Below, piece by piece: positions 1 to 9,530 of a stretch of 64,000 nt of DNA. Below the pieces are notes generated by a model. That model did no database searches, was not told the origin of the DNA, and saw only the letters and a program-made list of their open reading frames with translations. The stretch is from Dactylorhiza incarnata (lineage: Eukaryota; Streptophyta; Magnoliopsida; Asparagales; Orchidaceae): assembly GCA_033032865.1 (NCBI GenBank), contig JAWHQI010000005.1, positions 13,602,001-13,666,000 on the forward strand, written 5' to 3'. Position 1 is the stretch's first letter, and each line of letters begins with the position of its first letter. The position numbers were made by a program, and so were the translations under genes.

Positions 1-2540
1 TAATATCAGAAATCTGCCAAGCAATTGCTTGGCGGTGCTTTTGTAAAACTTTTAGCAATTTGACATTTTCAGATCCACTTAAATGGGCCGACACTATTAC
101 TGGTAACTTAGAGTCTTTTTCTAAAAATTCATATTTTAAATGATTGGGTAGTTCTTTAAGTTCTAATGTGGGAGGTTCCTCGTATGAAGATTTGAAAGAC
201 TTTTCTTTTTCAAAAGTAATTTCTTCAAAAATTTTTGATTTAATTTGAAAATTTGAGGGGGCGGGAGCAATGGCCATTTTCATTTCTTGTAATATTTCAG
301 TGGAGGTGTTTGAAGATGAATAAAAAGAAGAAGAACCATTTTTAGAAATACAAAAAGAAGGGTCTTCACTTAACACATCTAAGAAAAAACACGAATCGTC
401 ATTTTATAGGGTATTTTTCATAGAGGGTGTTATGGAGAAGGTTACTTCATCATCTCCAACTCGGAGGAATAGCTTACCATTACTCACATCAATGATAGCA
501 CGGGAGGTGGCAAGGAAGGGGCGGCCAAGGATTAGGGGAACCTCGACATCCTCTTCAATGTCCAAAATGACAAAATCCACCGGGAAGATGAATTTGTCTA
601 CCTTTACGAGCACGTCCTCCACAATTCCCAGCGGATATTTTATCGTCCTATCTGTTAGTTGTATACTCATACGTGTGGGGCTAAGGGTGCCCACTCCTAA
701 CTTCTTAAACAAGGAGAATGGCATTAAGTTGATGCTTGCTCCTAAGTCGGCCAACGCGTTCTTTACAAATAGATCACCAAAGAGGCATGGGATAGAAAAA
801 CTACCCGGATCGTTAGCCTTTTTCGGTAATTTATTTGTTAGGACGGCGGAACACTCAGCATTTAAAGTTACGTGCGATAAATTTTCTAGCTTTTTCTTAT
901 TAGTTAGAAGATCCTTCAGGTACTTAGCGTACTTGGGCATTTGTGATATCGCTTCATGGAAGGGCAAATTGATGTGTATTTGCTTAAACATTTCCAGGAA
1001 GCGATGATATTGATCATCTAATTTTTCCTTGTTGAGTTGAGAAGGATAAGGCGGGGCGGGGTTGTTTTTGAAAATATGAGGTGGAGTGATAAAATCTGTT
1101 TGAGTGAGTGGTGTTTTTAAAATAGCGGCGGATCTTGCCTCGGGCTCTTCGCTAACCGGACCGGATACTTGCTTCCCACTCTGAAGAGTTACAACTTTCG
1201 CTTGCTCTCTCGGGTTGGGCTCGGTGTTAGCGGGAAGAGTTCCAGGCGGTCGCTCGGATATTATTTTGGCGAGCTGCCCGATTTGGTTTTCTAGATTTTT
1301 AACGGATCCGGCTAAGTTCCGGACGATTGCTTCGTTCGTACTTATATATTTTGAAAACATCTCCTCCAAAGATGGAGGTTTTTGAAAGTTAACAGGGGGT
1401 GGAGGTGGTGTAAATTCATTTTGTAGAGGCGGGCGAGTTGTGTTTGCAGGATTACTCCAAGAAAAGTTCGGGTGATTACGCAACGCAGGATTATAATTAT
1501 TCGGTAATTGAAAACCAGGTGCATGAAAATTAGAAGCAGAATAATTATTATAAGCATTTCTATTGCCTATGTAATCAGCTTGTTCGGAGGTGGCTTTTGC
1601 GAATTCCCAAACCTGAGGTGCGGAAGGAGCATTCATTTCAGATATCTTTTTGCTAAGCATTTCCACTTGTAGTGCCAGCTGGGAGACGTTATCCACTTCG
1701 TACAGGTTTGTTTGGGCGGGATCTTGGCACATTCCACTGATAGGTGTTCATGGCCATATCCTCAAATAGTTCAAGAGTGGCTTCCGGGGTTTTGTTATTT
1801 AAGCTACCACCGGAAGCGGCGTCTATCATTTGCTTAGTATGTTGATTTAGCCCGTTATAAAACGTCTGCACTTGTAACCATACAGGCAAAGCGTGATGAG
1901 GGCAACGTCTTAAGAATTCTTTATACCTTTCCCAGGTATCATATAGCGTTTCAGAATCTATTTGGCAAAAAGAAGAAATATCATTTCTAAGCTTAGCAGT
2001 TTTCGCAGGTGGAAAATACTTAGTTAGAAATTTTTCAGTTAACTGGGCCCAAGTGGTGATAGAACCTCTAAGTAGAGTTGACAACCACTGCTTAGCCTTT
2101 GTTCTTAAAGAAAATGGGAAGAGTCTTAGCCTAATTGCATCATCCGTAACACCATTTATTTTGAAGGTGTCACAGATTTCAAGGAAGCTGGCAATATGTG
2201 CATTCGGATCTTCATCTTGTAATCCGTCGAACTGCACGTATTGCTACACCATGTGAATAATGCTTGGCTTTAGTTCGAAATTATTATTATTTATGGCAGG
2301 GCGGACTATACTAGTTTCCGTCCCTTCCAGGTTAGGCCTTGCATAATGGGACATAGTCCATTCAGGGGCCGCAACCATGTTGGGGACTTCATTTTGGTTA
2401 GGTTCGCCCATATTAACAACCGACTACGAATCCTCAGCCAGTTCTTGGAATGTAGGATCTTGAACTTGCGATTGTCTCTGAAGAGTACGCTCAAGTTCTT
2501 GGTCCAAGTCTACAAGTTCTGACGGATTCGCTCGGGTCAT
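1..2540 (-). pseudogene. E1 gag-protease polyprotein (broken, 3' end off window)
   Basis: Start chosen at the ATG complementary to 2538-2540, the first in-frame start after the PBS. Gag core lies at about 2240-1740, with motifs FPFSLRTKAKQWL and YDTWERYKEFLRRCPHH. A proline-rich, asparagine-rich stretch follows, then protease at about 1000-450 with active site ADLGASINLMP (723-755) and the flap-side motif [14 protein letters not shown]. Breaks: TAG at 2424-2426, TAG at 2244-2246, a frameshift near 1700-1735, and TAA at 404-406. Downstream of that TAA the same frame stays open to base 1 and reads like the usual protease-RT linker (LPVIVSAHLS, RQAIAWQISDI), so the apparently empty first 400 bases are coding remnant. 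No CCHC zinc knuckle is visible in gag. Confidence 0.85.
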
Positions 2541-2697
2541 AAACTAGAAAGAGAGAAGGGAAAATAAGATTGAGAAATTCGAAAAAGAAAAGGTCACTCT
2601 TTTTTTTTGAATTAATTTTGTTTTTGAAGAAAGAGGAGAGAAAAAGAGGTGATAAAAGTAATAGATTCGTTCTTTCAAAATATCAACAAAATGCGAG

Positions 2698-2715
2698 TCC
2701 CCGGCAACGGCGCCA
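2698..2715 (-). other. E1 primer-binding site, tRNA-Asp type
   Basis: The plus strand reads tccccggcaacggcgcca, identical to the 3' end of plant tRNA-Asp (GTC) including CCA. The minus-strand RNA would therefore pair with that tRNA over 18 nt. A 6-nt spacer (2716-2721, aaaact) separates it from the LTR. Confidence 0.93.
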
Positions 2716-3753
2716 AAAACTTGGTGATTAAAATTCTGCTTGCACGAAATAAAATCCAAACTAGCAATCCGAGAAGGCAAGTATACCTATCGAACTGTAG
2801 TATAGGAACACAAGTGTCGTATTAAAATCCGAGAACCGTTGATTACTCATACTCAAACGAATTACTATTATTTTATCTTAATAATTTTTTGGAAGGTTTT
2901 GTCTGCTAAGTTGAAATAAAAGCTGGATAAAAGTACGGCTAAACGATGATTAAGAAATAGCACTCGATCTTGACTTACTTCGGCTTAAGTTGATCAAAAT
3001 TCAAAAGCAAACTTAAAACTTAATAAAGTAAGGGTAGCTTGACCGTGGGGGTTCCTATAGTTTGAACATGCTTCTCTCGAAGATATGCCCAACTGAGTTT
3101 AGGAAAATCCGACCGAACTCTCGTCCCGTATTCGAATACCTAAAACTCGCTTTAAGTGGTGAACCCCGCTATTGGGTTTGACTCCAATCCAGGAGATTTA
3201 CGTCATTCTCTCTCGAGAAATGTGTGTAACTCTCTTTACTCTTAAGTGCTCACTTCAGACTATCGGCCTCTCGGCTAGCCAAGAATGAAAGCAAAGGTGT
3301 GGACTATACATCGATAATATAGCTCCACTTAATTTTAATTAAGAGTAAATCTAAGGCCCAAAACTTTAGAAAGTGAAAGAAGACTAAAGGATCATAACTT
3401 GATCAACTCATCCTCAGATCATCAAGATTGAGTACTATGAGGATTTAGTTACTCATGGTGGAGGGGTAGAAGAGAGAAATGATGAAGATTTTAAGAGAAC
3501 AAAAACATGCAATTTTTATTAAACAAAAGTTCAACTGAGATTGCATTTGCATGGAAAGCCTACTAAGCATTAGTAATATACTATGAAAGGAAATTACAAA
3601 GGCATTACAACATTCATATGAAAACTAGAAAAGGAAATGCATTGAAATAAGAGAGAGAGAGAGAAAGAGAATAACATGAAAATCACTGAAAATAGAGTAG
3701 TAGCACTAGTTCTCTCTGCCAAAAACTGAATGGGGAAAGCTTGGAGGTCATTT

Positions 3754-3763
3754 CAATTTATAG
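3754..3763 (-). promoter_or_regulatory. E1 LTR candidate TATA box
   Basis: The minus strand reads CTATAAATTG. It lies just downstream, in transcription direction, of the palindrome cluster at 3779-4240, the same arrangement seen in E2, E8 and E9. No transcript evidence is available. Confidence 0.5.
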
Positions 3764-3778
3764 AAATTTTTCTGCCTC

Positions 3779-4240
3779 GGTCACGCCCTCAGTCACGCCC
3801 GTGACTAGGGGCGTGACATTGTTTAATCAATTCTGCTGCTTGGATCAGGTTCGGCGCACGATTTTGACGCGATTTGATGGGTCACGCCCTAGGTCACGCC
3901 CGTGACTGAGGGCGTGACCATTTCGGTGGTTAGCCCGGTCATGGGCGCTGGCGGCGATCATGGGCGCTGGCGGCTGGCTGACGTGGCAGTCACGGGCGTG
4001 ACTGGAAGCACGCCCGTGTAACAGTGGCGTGACCAATTCGGTGGTCAGCTGGTCGAATCTGAGCTGTTCACGGGCTGGTCACGGGCGTGACTTGCGTGTC
4101 ACGGGCATGACTTGTGTGTCACGGCCGTGTAATTTGGGCGCGTCTGACCAGATCTTCTGAATTATGGTGGCAGCAGCTTAACTGGAAGCAGCAACTTACA
4201 CGCCCTAGGTCACGGGCGTGACCTAGGGCGTGACTTAGGA
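3779..4240. repeat. E1 U3 palindrome cluster (gtcacgccc / gggcgtgac)
   Basis: About ten copies of gtcacgccc and its complement gggcgtgac lie in 460 bp. Many are paired as inverted repeats, for example agtcacgcccgtgact at 3791-3806. The largest palindrome is 4199-4232: arms cacgccctaggtcacg and cgtgacctagggcgtg, 16 bp each, around a 2-bp centre. The cluster is CpG-rich in an otherwise AT-rich LTR and sits directly upstream of the TATA box. Confidence 0.9.
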
Positions 4241-4399
4241 AATTTTGCATTTTTGACCTGAAAATTCAGAAAACTTAAGTTAGCACTAAAAATAGGAAAA
4301 TGAACCAAAATTGCATTTAGGTAAACAACAATAAGCAAAAAGTAAGAGCAAATAACCTAAAAATAACCTAATTAAACTAACTAGATTTAGCATTATCAG

Positions 4400-5141
4400 C
4401 GACCTGGTGAGCTGCCTAACTTCGTCCCTGCTAACTGGATTCCTTCGGCTATTGACTTTCCTGCGTTGTTGCCTCTGGCAGAGACCCTCTTCGCGACTCC
4501 TGGGAAGCGCACCATTTCAATGGGCTCGCTGACTCTACCGGGCGAGACCATCCCCACCCTAGGATTTGGTCTCTTAGGCCAAAAGACCCCTTGCAGCTTG
4601 CTACCTGCCACCTTCCGGATCGCCAGCAATGCGTCGCACCACCCTGGCATGGGGAAATCTATCACGCTTACCTACACCGAGGCCTTCGAGGGACAGCCGA
4701 GCTCCTCTCTCCAGCACACCGACAAAGTGACCACTGCCTCGCCAGGTTGGTCGACACCAGCCATCAATTTGTACCTGGCTTTTGCTGTCTGATTTCTATT
4801 TTACAGATGTCCGCGAGATCTCCCCTGCCGATCCCGACTACAGGGAAAACGAGATGTCACCCCCAGCTTCGCCGGCCCAGATTGTTGACTTCTTGGGTGA
4901 TCCCCGAGACCCCGAGGTGCTGAAGAGGCAGACCACTGAGGTGCTCCAGAAGTATGGCTTCATACTGTGGGACCTGTACAACCAGGCGCGGGAGGACAGG
5001 GCGTCCTCCGTGAAACGGCTTGCTGCCCTAGAGGATGACTATGCGCGACTTCTTGTCGAGCTACGGCTGGAAGCTCGCAGCGAGTTAACCTCTCCGAGAG
5101 TGCATATCTCGCTGACGGAGGACCATGTATGCTTACTGTAG
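4400..5141 (+). pseudogene. Degenerate GC-rich transposon-type coding remnant, family not recognised
   Basis: One frame is open from the E1 border (4400) to a stop at 4792, and an overlapping frame is open from 4782 to 5141. The second has a charged, helix-prone C-terminal part (KRLAALEDDYARLLVELRLE) compatible with a coiled coil. Splice-like sequence (polypyrimidine then acag) precedes 4807. GC content and codon use resemble the pseudogene starting at 5745, so this may be the 3' end of a related transposon gene whose 5' part was lost when E1 inserted. I do not recognise the family and assign no function. Confidence 0.35.
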
Positions 5142-5628
5142 CAGGAGCTCCATGCCATCCATGCTTATCATTACCCTCGCGTGCCGCCGAGCTTGAGGGT
5201 GCGAGGCCGAGGCCGATGGAGGTGGATCCAGTACTGATCCCGCTCACGCTGGCGCCCACTCGATGACCTTTGCAATGTTCTTTTTCATTTCATTTATTGA
5301 ACAATCTGCAAACAACATTATAATTACTAGCTTGATATTTTTCGCCTTTAATGGGGCTTTCACCCACATTTTGCTCGCGTTGTGATAATATTGCTTGTGT
5401 CTTGTTCGCTTGCTTTTTCATTTTTTTGTCTCTATCTTCTCGCATGAGATTTAGATTAGGTTCGCCTCGCTTATAGCGCGCTCGCTTCGCTTGTTCACAT
5501 GTTCGCGCTGCCTTATTATTGCGAGCGGGTGGGAAGAGGGGTCCGAATTGAGGATTGAGGGGCATCGCAATGAGATTCTGCTAACCGCACCCTTCGACGC
5601 TTCGATTCCTTCCCACCTTTTTGTTTTT
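5142..5628. other. Spacer between two transposon-type remnants
   Basis: No gene seen. The first part is the GC-rich tail of the preceding remnant. From about 5270 it becomes T-rich, as 3' flanks do, and resembles in style the T-rich tail at about 17515-17610. Nothing else supported. Confidence 0.5.
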
Positions 5629-5638
5629 CTATAAATAG
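5629..5638 (+). promoter_or_regulatory. Candidate TATA box of the transposon-type pseudogene
   Basis: ctataaatag, 107 bp upstream of the ATG at 5745, a normal plant core-promoter spacing allowing for a short leader. Confidence 0.5.
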
Positions 5639-5744
5639 GTCTCGACATCATGCCCAACTATCGCATTTATCGCACCAGCCCTCTGCTTCCTTCATTCTCA
5701 AGACCTCGCTCTAGCTTGTTTCTTCAGCTCTCGCCGACTTTCAA

Positions 5745-6228
5745 ATGGGTGGTGACGGAGGTAGTGCCGAGGGCCGAGCCAAGTGCGCTTAGACCTTTTC
5801 AGATCACTCCTTTTTCAACTGCTCACTCACCGAGAGCGAATACCACGCCGTGGTTGCCAACTACATCTCGCCCGGATTCTCTGCTTGCCATCCAACAAAG
5901 ACTGAGGCTATCAATGACATTTCGCCGGATGAGCTCGCTATTCCCGAAGCTCATTTTTACGTCAGCTTGCGGCTTCCCCTATGGCCGGAAGTTCGCCAAG
6001 TATTTATTCACATTGTGATATTTCTTCTCGCTTTTGCGTACGGCTTCTAACCTCGTCACATGGGTTCGCCAGATACTCAAGTATTTTGGCATGAAACTGG
6101 GACATATGACCCCAACTCGGTCGCCGTCATGGTAGCCTTCCACTGGTACCCGAGGGAGGAGCGGATTTAGTTTAGCTTGTCGGTCTTCCGCAAGCTCTTC
6201 TCCTTCTGAGCTTATAAGGATGAGACCG
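5745..6228 (+). pseudogene. Intron-containing transposon-type gene, 5' part (split by E2)
   Basis: ATG at 5745-5747, with an early in-frame stop 15 codons later. The frame then reads YHAVVANYISPGFSA... and AHFYVSLRLPLWPEVRQ. A plausible intron runs from GT at 6000 to AG at 6072, and exon 2 resumes as ILKYFGMKLGHMTPNSVAVM. E2 is inserted at 6228/6229. The protein continues at 16011 in the correct frame once E2 and one copy of GACCG are removed. The pattern (LPLHP-like segment, then KYFG..L..LTPN) recalls the plant 'putative gypsy type transposon' domain family (Pfam PF04195 as I remember it), but I cannot verify that. Further in-frame stops make it a pseudogene. Confidence 0.5.
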
Positions 6229-7090
6229 TGATGCGATATTTTCGGCAAGTGCACCGGTCGCTGTCAAGTAATAATTGTGGAGAATAAATTCCCTGAATGT
6301 CGGTCTCTTGAGGAATGCAGGATGGGTGAACGAATCGCGCAGTGATGATTGTTACACAAGCGTTCAACAAACACAAAGAGGGGTTTTTGGTTGGTTTTCC
6401 TAATCTTAGCAATAACAAAAGAAATGCGGGTCGAAAACACCGCTTCGCAAAGTGAGGTGGATGCAACGGCCGTGATGCCATGCTTCGTGAGGCGGATGAA
6501 GTGAACTCAAGTGCGAGAGGGTGAGGGTCGCAAACACCTCTTCACAACCGCCGTTAGCTCTTGCTAACGCGAATCAAACACCTTGCGTGCGGGCGCGAGT
6601 GAGCGAATGAGAACGGAGTGAATCACAACCAAACCATGAAGAATAACAAAGAGACATTCATTTAAACAAATAACATCTCAATATTCGAGTTTTACACGGT
6701 TCAAAGAGTACAACGAGGAAAGAGGAAAGGAATAACCGATGGTGAAGACTAGCGGCCGTTCACGGCCGGAATGGTAGGTTGTCGGGCTACCTCCGGACTC
6801 AGACGGACAATGCTTCCGGCGTAGAGAGCTGTCACGATCTCCCTATGTGCTCCATCGTCTTCGACTTTAGGTTTCTTCTTCTTCTCACCGAGCGGAATGA
6901 AAGAATGCTTGCTTGGAGGCTTACGGACGATGGAGAACACTCACGGACAATGGAGAAAGTCTTAGAATGGATGGAGGAGGCTTCCCTTTGCGTAGGAGAT
7001 GAAGTGGAGGCTTCCCACGGTGGAGATCGGCGGCGTACGGAACAGGAATCCCGCTCCCGGCATCAACGAACACCCTAAAATCGCAACAGG

Positions 7091-7101
7091 CATTTAAATA
7101 G
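7091..7101 (-). promoter_or_regulatory. E2 3' LTR TATA-like site
   Basis: The minus strand reads CTATTTAAATG directly downstream of the palindrome array. The equivalent in the 5' LTR, at about 15361-15370, reads CTATTTAAAC. Confidence 0.45.
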
Positions 7102-7116
7102 GCGCTGGATTAAATA

Positions 7117-7475
7117 GTGCGCACGGTCATTGGCGCACGACCAGTGGTCGTGCGCACTAGAATCCTGTGATCGTGCGTCTGTCTGGACGGAGCCTGCAAG
7201 AAAAGCAATTTATGAAATATAATGTTCGCACGACCAGTGGCGCACGACCGGTGGTCGTGCGCACTAGCGTCGGTGGTCGTGCGCAATATGAGAAACAGAA
7301 CTCAAAAATTAGTGTAAAATGCGCACGGACAGTGGCGCACGACCAGTGGTCGTGCGCACTGGAGTCGATGAGCGTGCGCACTACAGCAGACAGAACTCAG
7401 AAATTTAATGGTCAATGCGCACGAGCAGTGGCGCACGACCAGTGGTCGTGCGCAGTAGAACCGGCGATCGTGCGC
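7117..7475. repeat. E2 3' LTR: 23-bp perfect palindromes at about 100-bp spacing
   Basis: Four copies of an odd palindrome with 11-bp arms gcgcacgacca and tggtcgtgcgc around one central base lie at 7133-7155, 7240-7262 (one arm base changed), 7335-7357 and 7431-7453. Half-copies such as gcgcacggtcattgg or gcgcactagaatcc fill the spaces. The period is about 95-107 bp, so this is also a higher-order tandem repeat. The same array is at about 15386-15744 in the other LTR, with slightly different point changes. Confidence 0.93.
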
Positions 7476-7736
7476 AGTGTTCCTGTGCAGAATTGCACCG
7501 GGAACACTTGCACTACTCCAATTCCAGCACAACCACAGATCTAGCCACTGAAAGTGGCACTTAACAGCGCAAGAATCTACTAAAGACAATAAACACGAAA
7601 ATCACACCAAAGTGGGCCAAGATGTGCACCTAGCATGGATTATCAAATATAAACTATAACAAGGCTATAGTGCGTAGAATTGACTAAATAACGGCCCGGA
7701 TGAGTCCAAAAATGTGCATATAATCAGGACTCATCA

Positions 7737-7749
7737 CACCCCCAGACTT
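7737..7749 (-). other. E2 polypurine tract
   Basis: The plus strand reads cacccccagactt, so the minus strand has AAGTCTGGGGGTG abutting the TG of the 3' LTR. A second hairpin (gtttgc 7754-7759, gcaaac 7769-7774) lies on the other side, leaving the PPT between two stems. Confidence 0.88.
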
Positions 7750-9530
7750 AACTGTTTGCGCGTCCCGAGCAAACGAATCCGGCGGAGTGTGAAAACGATA
7801 GTTAACATAGAGAATTACACAAGGGAGTACGGTGCGAAGTAACGTATGCATGCGAGTAGAAATTCTAGTAGAAGAAGATTCTAATTATGCTAACTAATTT
7901 ACATAAGTATTAAAGCGTAAGTAAAGATTTAGTCCTACTCAGTTGGTGAATTATGAAGAGTTTGACGATCATGCCCAGTATGAAAGTGACGAGACACTGA
8001 GGCGGGTGTTGCAAAAGATCGGGGCTTAGGAATAACTCCGCTGAAATCCATCAACGTCGTGAACCATATGCTCGCCCGGTCACACTCTCTCCACGACGCT
8101 AGCAAACTCGCAAATCAAATCAGTAGGACTTATAGGACTAAACGAGGCTTAGGTTACGGTGTGATATTCAAAGTTAAACACGGTGGCTACGCAACCCAAG
8201 TGAGCTAACGGAACGCTGCACCATACAAGACCAACGAACAATGCTCGTGTGACACACCCCCAGACTTATCATGAAAACCAGGTGTGCACACGGCCTACTT
8301 CACAAATACCAACAGATTTTCTGTTTTTAGCTCGGGAGGATTTTTTTTTTTTCACAATACTTTTTTTTTTCTTTTACACATTTTACTTCTTTTAAGTATC
8401 CTCCGGTTGGTTTAAAATCAGCAGAAAGAATTTATTTTCCCTTCATAACACAAGGATTCCACACTCCACACAAGTTTAGAGTTATGAGCGCAGTTAAAAA
8501 CAATTTGGTTGCGGGCGTGGGATAGGCTTCAGGCTTTGGTGGATGAAGAGGAGCTGAACAAAGGATTGGTAGGCACAAAATTAGCTTGCAAAGGTGAATG
8601 AAATGGACATGGAATAACAAAGCTCAAACTAGCCAAAGGGTGGCCTACATCATGTTTGACTCAACGAGTAGCTCTCACCCATGCTTCGAGAGTCGCTTGG
8701 GGCAAGTTCTTAGCCCACGAGAAAGATAAACCTTCCTCCCGACTCGAGCAACACACGACTAGCAACCGCACACACACAACACCGGGTTATCGTCGATTTC
8801 ATTCGAATTCACCACTTGAGTATATTAAATCTAAATTTACGCAGAAATACTAAACATAAATTAGATACATAAAGAAAATCTAGTTCCACACAAATTCTAC
8901 CATAGCATGCGAAGTGACTAGAACACTACATGAGTCAACATCGCACTCCAAATAATAATTCCTACGTTAACAACCTATCTCACATTCCAACCAAACTAGT
9001 TTAAACGGAACAACAACAAAAAGACAAGCACGCACTCAAGTGGGTGAAGTGGTGTGAGAAGAATGCAACGATGATAATGAAAATGATAAATAAAAAGCAA
9101 CCTTCTAGTATGCAATGCAGCATGTGCACATTGGATAACAACAACCGCTCCCCCAGACTTAAGCTAAGCGATATATCTAGAAATTGAAGCAAAGAGAGGG
9201 GAGGAAGTGTTACCCAATGCTCAGAAATGAGCATACCAGACGATTGGCATAAAAGATCAAGAATAGTCCGCAGCATCCGCTCCATCGAACACAAAACCTG
9301 CAAGCACAAACTCAAAGCAACAAAAGCAGATACAAAAGCTGAACTAAAAGAAGTTAGATAAAAAGAAATACGAAAATAGGAAATCTGGGTTGTCTCCCAG
9401 TAGCGCTTTCATTTAACGTCCTTAAGCTGGACCAAATACCTGTATTAGCAGTGTTTATAAAGTGCAGGAATTAAAAAGAAAGAGTTCTCAAAAGTAGAGT
9501 TTCACAAATATAAGAGACAAGAAGGGAAAA
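7737..9530 (-). other. E2 3' noncoding region with three PPT-like copies
   Basis: About 1.8 kb between the pol stop and the 3' LTR with no supported gene. It holds the PPT plus two further copies of the same motif at 8255-8267 and 9148-9160, a T-rich tract at 8341-8395, and a stretch at about 8640-8780 very similar to 50870-51000 in E8. Most of the region can be followed segment by segment in E8 (49964 to about 51740), so it is shared by an autonomous and a non-autonomous element. Known: Athila-group elements often have long 3' untranslated regions. Conservation here suggests a cis-acting role, but that is inference. Confidence 0.75.

Larger units (their letters stand above)
1..4398 (-). mobile_element. 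E1: partial Athila-like Ty3/gypsy LTR retrotransposon
   Basis: Seen: on the minus strand, in order, a 1677-bp LTR, an 18-nt PBS matching the 3' end of tRNA-Asp, gag, an aspartic protease, and a linker that runs into the left edge of the window. RT, RNase H, integrase and the 3' LTR must lie further left, so the second LTR and the target-site duplication cannot be checked. The 5 bp beyond the LTR (4399-4403, gcgac) would be one copy of the duplication. Known: a tRNA-Asp PBS and a protease with a D-L-G-A-S active site are typical of the Athila group of plant Ty3/gypsy elements. Several stops and one frameshift in gag make this copy non-autonomous. Confidence 0.88.
2722..4398 (-). repeat. E1 5' LTR (1677 bp)
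   Basis: Bounded on the right by attatca at 4398, where AT-rich sequence gives way to GC-rich flank, and on the left by tggtgatt immediately after the PBS spacer. The ends fit the TG...CA rule. Inside are a candidate TATA box (3754-3763) and a cluster of GTCACG-type palindromes (3779-4240). The LTR is non-coding; short frames inside it have no family resemblance. The second LTR is off-window, so the right boundary rests on terminal dinucleotide, composition change and analogy to E2. Confidence 0.8.
6229..7736 (-). repeat. E2 3' LTR
   Basis: Begins tgatgcgata after TSD GACCG and ends gactcatca immediately before the PPT complement at 7737. Contains the palindrome array 7117-7475 and a TATA-like site at 7091. 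The innermost bases form a hairpin: arms gatgagtcc (7699-7707) and ggactcatc (7727-7735). Collinear with 14498-16005 without visible large indels. Frames that are open across the palindromes on both strands are by-products of the inverted repeats. Confidence 0.96.

Noticed and set aside
432..1007. 191-codon plus-strand frame
   Set aside because: Exact antisense shadow of E1 gag-protease, which has clear family motifs.
7117..7475. CRISPR-like array of regularly spaced palindromic repeats
   Set aside because: It lies inside both LTRs of a plant retrotransposon; spacers are themselves related and there are no cas genes.
7167..7589. Overlapping open frames on both strands of the E2 LTR (also 15436-15858)
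   Set aside because: They arise because the palindromes read alike on both strands; no domain resemblance.
8656..8853. Plus-strand open frame antisense to E2 in a conserved block
   Set aside because: Conservation with E8 is at the DNA level; the E8 counterpart has a stop in the frame. Some gypsy elements do carry antisense genes, but nothing here supports one.
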